The position numbers and the translations under genes are program-made. Under the pieces are notes generated by a model. That model was given only the letters and a program-made list of their open reading frames with translations. It ran no database searches and was not told the origin of the DNA. Shown piece after piece: positions 61,631 through 64,000 of a DNA stretch of 64,000 bases. The DNA is taken from NCBI RefSeq assembly GCF_030052815.1, contig NC_079510.1, forward strand, positions 34,053,823 through 34,117,822, in the 5' to 3' direction. How positions within the stretch are numbered: position 1 is the first letter of the stretch; each line of letters starts with the position of its first letter. The stretch comes from Hevea brasiliensis (lineage: Eukaryota > Streptophyta > Magnoliopsida > Malpighiales > Euphorbiaceae).

Positions 61631-62687
61631 ATGACTCTCCAAGCCAGTTCTTGTAGCTTCGGTGGCATCTCCTCCTTCTCATGTCCACCCAATACCTCCC
61701 GTCTCCGCCGCTCTCCGGCCACCGTAATTCGAGCCAAAGGTAATTGCTAATTATCTTGTTATTTCTTAGTTGTCCCCAAATTTTTTCAGTTATTAGTTTC
61801 TTCGTTGAAATTATTGATGTAGCTGCTCCAATTCTCTCGCATTTGATATTCTAGGTTTTCTTCTTGTTTCAGTTGTGCGCTAAATTTGGTTTTGTTTCAG
61901 TGGAACCATCGGAGAAGTCGGTGGAGATAATGAGGAAGTTCTCGGAGCAGTATGCTCGTAAGTCTGGAACTTATTTCTGCGTCGATAAGGGAGTCACCTC
62001 TGTTGTCATTAAGGTAGTCTTTACTTTCTTCCTTTTTTTTTTTTGTTCACCTTCGATTGATTTAATTGAAGTATTTTCCGAATTTTGATTCCATTTCCCT
62101 TGTAATTGAGGCCTCTGAATTAGCTTCTGCCAAATAATTCTGTGGGAAAAGAAGAATTGAGGTATCTTTATTGACTTTCTACCCTGACGAAGCATCTGGG
62201 ACAACTATTGTCAATGTTTTGAGAAATTAGTTCCTATAAAGCTTTAATTTTAGTGTTTTTTTTAATTATTTTTTACAACTTCTAGTGCTTGATTTTTATT
62301 CTAATTTTAGCTGTCAGGTTAATTTATATGATTGACTTCATTGGCTTGCATTGATTTTCTTTCTCTATTGAGTCCTGAGTACAATGTATTTGCTTATATT
62401 GCAAATGCAATGGACTTTATCTTCTTGTATGTTACTCATTTTGAAATTTAAACAGGGATTGGCAGAACATAAAGATTCTTTGGGTGCGCCACTTTGCCCT
62501 TGTAGGTAAATAAGTTCTATATGATGCAATTTTGCCTAGAATTTTTGGAACCCATTGAACTAACTTAAAACAATTTATTACCATGACTACAAACTTTCAA
62601 ATCCTTGATGTACAGGCATTACGATGATAAAGCAGCTGAGGCAGGGCAGGGCTTTTGGAATTGTCCATGTGTCCCCATGAGAGAAAG
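61631..62687 (+). CDS. FTRC: Ferredoxin-thioredoxin reductase catalytic chain, chloroplastic (5' four exons; runs off the window)
   Basis: The enzyme passes electrons from photosystem-I-reduced ferredoxin to thioredoxins through a [4Fe-4S] cluster and a redox disulfide in the chloroplast stroma, in light regulation of carbon fixation. Exons 61631-61739, 61901-62013, 62456-62505 and 62616-62687 join in phase with GT-AG ends to give the first 114 residues and part of the next codon. The first ~36 are Ser/Arg-rich like a transit peptide (start MTLQASSCSF). The mature part has SVEIMRKFSEQYAR, then LCPCRHYDD at about 87-95 and FWNCPCVPMRER at 104-115. CPC-x16-CPC is the start of the CPC-x16-CPC-x8-CHC signature; the final CHC must be in the next exon, which I did not find before 64000. 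Nothing suggests a pseudogene. Confidence 0.93.
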
Positions 62688-64000
62688 GTAGATATATCTT
62701 GGCCTTTACAAACTATTATGTGGGATGTAGTTAGCGAACAATTATTTTGAATGATACATTGGAGGTCTTTTTATTGAATTTCTTGAGATGGTAATTATAT
62801 TTTTGAGTAATTTATCAGTCAGACTTTCATTCTTCTGCCTAAGTCTATTTGACTTTAGTCTCATTAATTTTTATGCATGGGAAACTTATGTGTGCTTCTT
62901 ATAAAATTTAGCAATTGCTATATCTGGGGTTTTATTTACTGTTAACTATCATGATTACAGGAGAATTGGTCTTTTTTTTTTTCTCTCCCCATTTTGAATA
63001 TGTTATTGTATATTTCAATTTGCTTCCAAGATCCTGTTGGAAATAGATGTCTACTTTGCCTCTCCAACCACCTTCTATCAGGAAATCTGAGATTTTGCAA
63101 TTTAAAATCCTGAAAGTAATGAAATTTTGATATTTGTTCTTTATCATGGAACAAGCCAATGGTTACCTGATAGATTGCACAAAAATATTCAAATTTGTCT
63201 TTTTGGGTAAATTCTAAAGTTTTAACTGTCTATCAATGTATGTAAAGTAATTAGTCATAATTTTATTGGAGATTCAAATGACCAAAGATAGGAACCCATT
63301 CTGAGGTATCTTTATGTTGGTAAGATAATATTGGAGTCCACCTTAATGTTAGACTAGTGAGGAAAGATTGAGAAGGAGGGAGAGGGAGGGGAGGTGTCTG
63401 TTTTATTTATTCACTAAGAGGAAGCATGTCACAGGTTATTGCTGGGATGCCAAGGTGAGATAACTTTGTTGTTTAAGCCTAATAGAAATGTTTAGCAGGA
63501 CGTGGTGGGATAATGATTGGAGTCCTTGATCTATGACATATATCACATACTATTAACTGGCATAAGGTTATCTGGAGGAGAGATTTAATAAGTTTTAATG
63601 ACAAATGACTTGTATAAAAAATTGGCTCAATATATGCATACAATGTGTGTAGAACATAAGGTTCTTTGTTTATTTATTTATTTATCCTTTTTTAAATTTA
63701 TTTTTAGTTATTTCAGTGGAGAGACTAAAAGAACAGTAGATATTTAGAATCATAGGAAGGTACTTTCAGCTCTAAATATGGTTATTAAATGTACCTGCAG
63801 TAAGTTTTGGGAGATGGAATAATAATTAATAAGTAATAAAGGTGTTGAAGAAATATCTGAGAGTAACATTCTTGTGACTTGGTTCTATTGTCCTTTATGT
63901 CTTATGAGGGAGTTGAACAGGAGAAAAATAATTATTGGTTCACTATTCATGGTTATCTTGATCTTTAATCTCTAATCCAACTTTGGATTTCTCTCAAACT
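62688..64000 (+). other. FTRC intron 4, continuing beyond the window
   Basis: Begins GTAGAT. No exon with the expected KECHC sequence is present in these 1313 bp. A tandem GGGAG-rich spot lies at about 63375-63395 and a TTTA repeat at about 63668-63685. No clear transposon boundary. Confidence 0.6.

Overview
The window is nuclear DNA from a flowering plant. It holds spliced genes for chloroplast proteins with GT-AG introns, nested LTR retrotransposons, LINE remnants and small DNA transposons in AT-rich sequence. A eudicot is clear from the proteins and repeats; a woody rosid such as a Euphorbiaceae member is only a guess. There are no prokaryotic operons, no CRISPR array, and I recognised no tRNA or rRNA gene.

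Host genes, left to right, all on the plus strand. (1) A decayed CREG1-like gene (23071-24421): three exons keep intact splice sites but carry three nonsense codons, and the 5' exons are not visible. (2) An apparently intact 13-exon gene for the chloroplast group II intron splicing factor CFM2 (26081-35083), four CRM domains and about 1023 codons. Its largest intron holds LINE and copia debris. (3) The first four exons of the catalytic subunit of ferredoxin-thioredoxin reductase (61631-62687), whose last exon lies beyond the right edge.

The rest is mainly transposons. 1-3893 is one end of a long gypsy-type LTR. 4309-22786 is a Tat-like gypsy element on the minus strand (duplication TACAG). 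It lost protease, reverse transcriptase and RNase H, so gag runs straight into integrase, and it carries an antisense gene next to its 3' LTR. An Ogre/Tat-like element on the plus strand (8744-21480, LTRs of about 3 kb, duplication CATTC) is inserted in it. 37399-48660 is a minus-strand copia element with 253-268 bp LTRs. A 6.15 kb block (42164-48312, duplication CAAAG) is inserted in its leader. That block looks like one giant Tat/Ogre-type LTR, and inside it, antisense, is a second copy of the same gene type with its own TATA box.

The intergenic part from 48.7 to 61.6 kb holds three-domain remnants of two LINEs, two of the three hAT-type MITEs with exact 8-bp duplications (the third is at 36.5 kb), one Harbinger-like MITE and AT microsatellites. 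I found no convincing expressed host gene there. The least explained item is the antisense gene family, present twice in different kinds of gypsy-derived DNA, together with the gag-integrase fusion.
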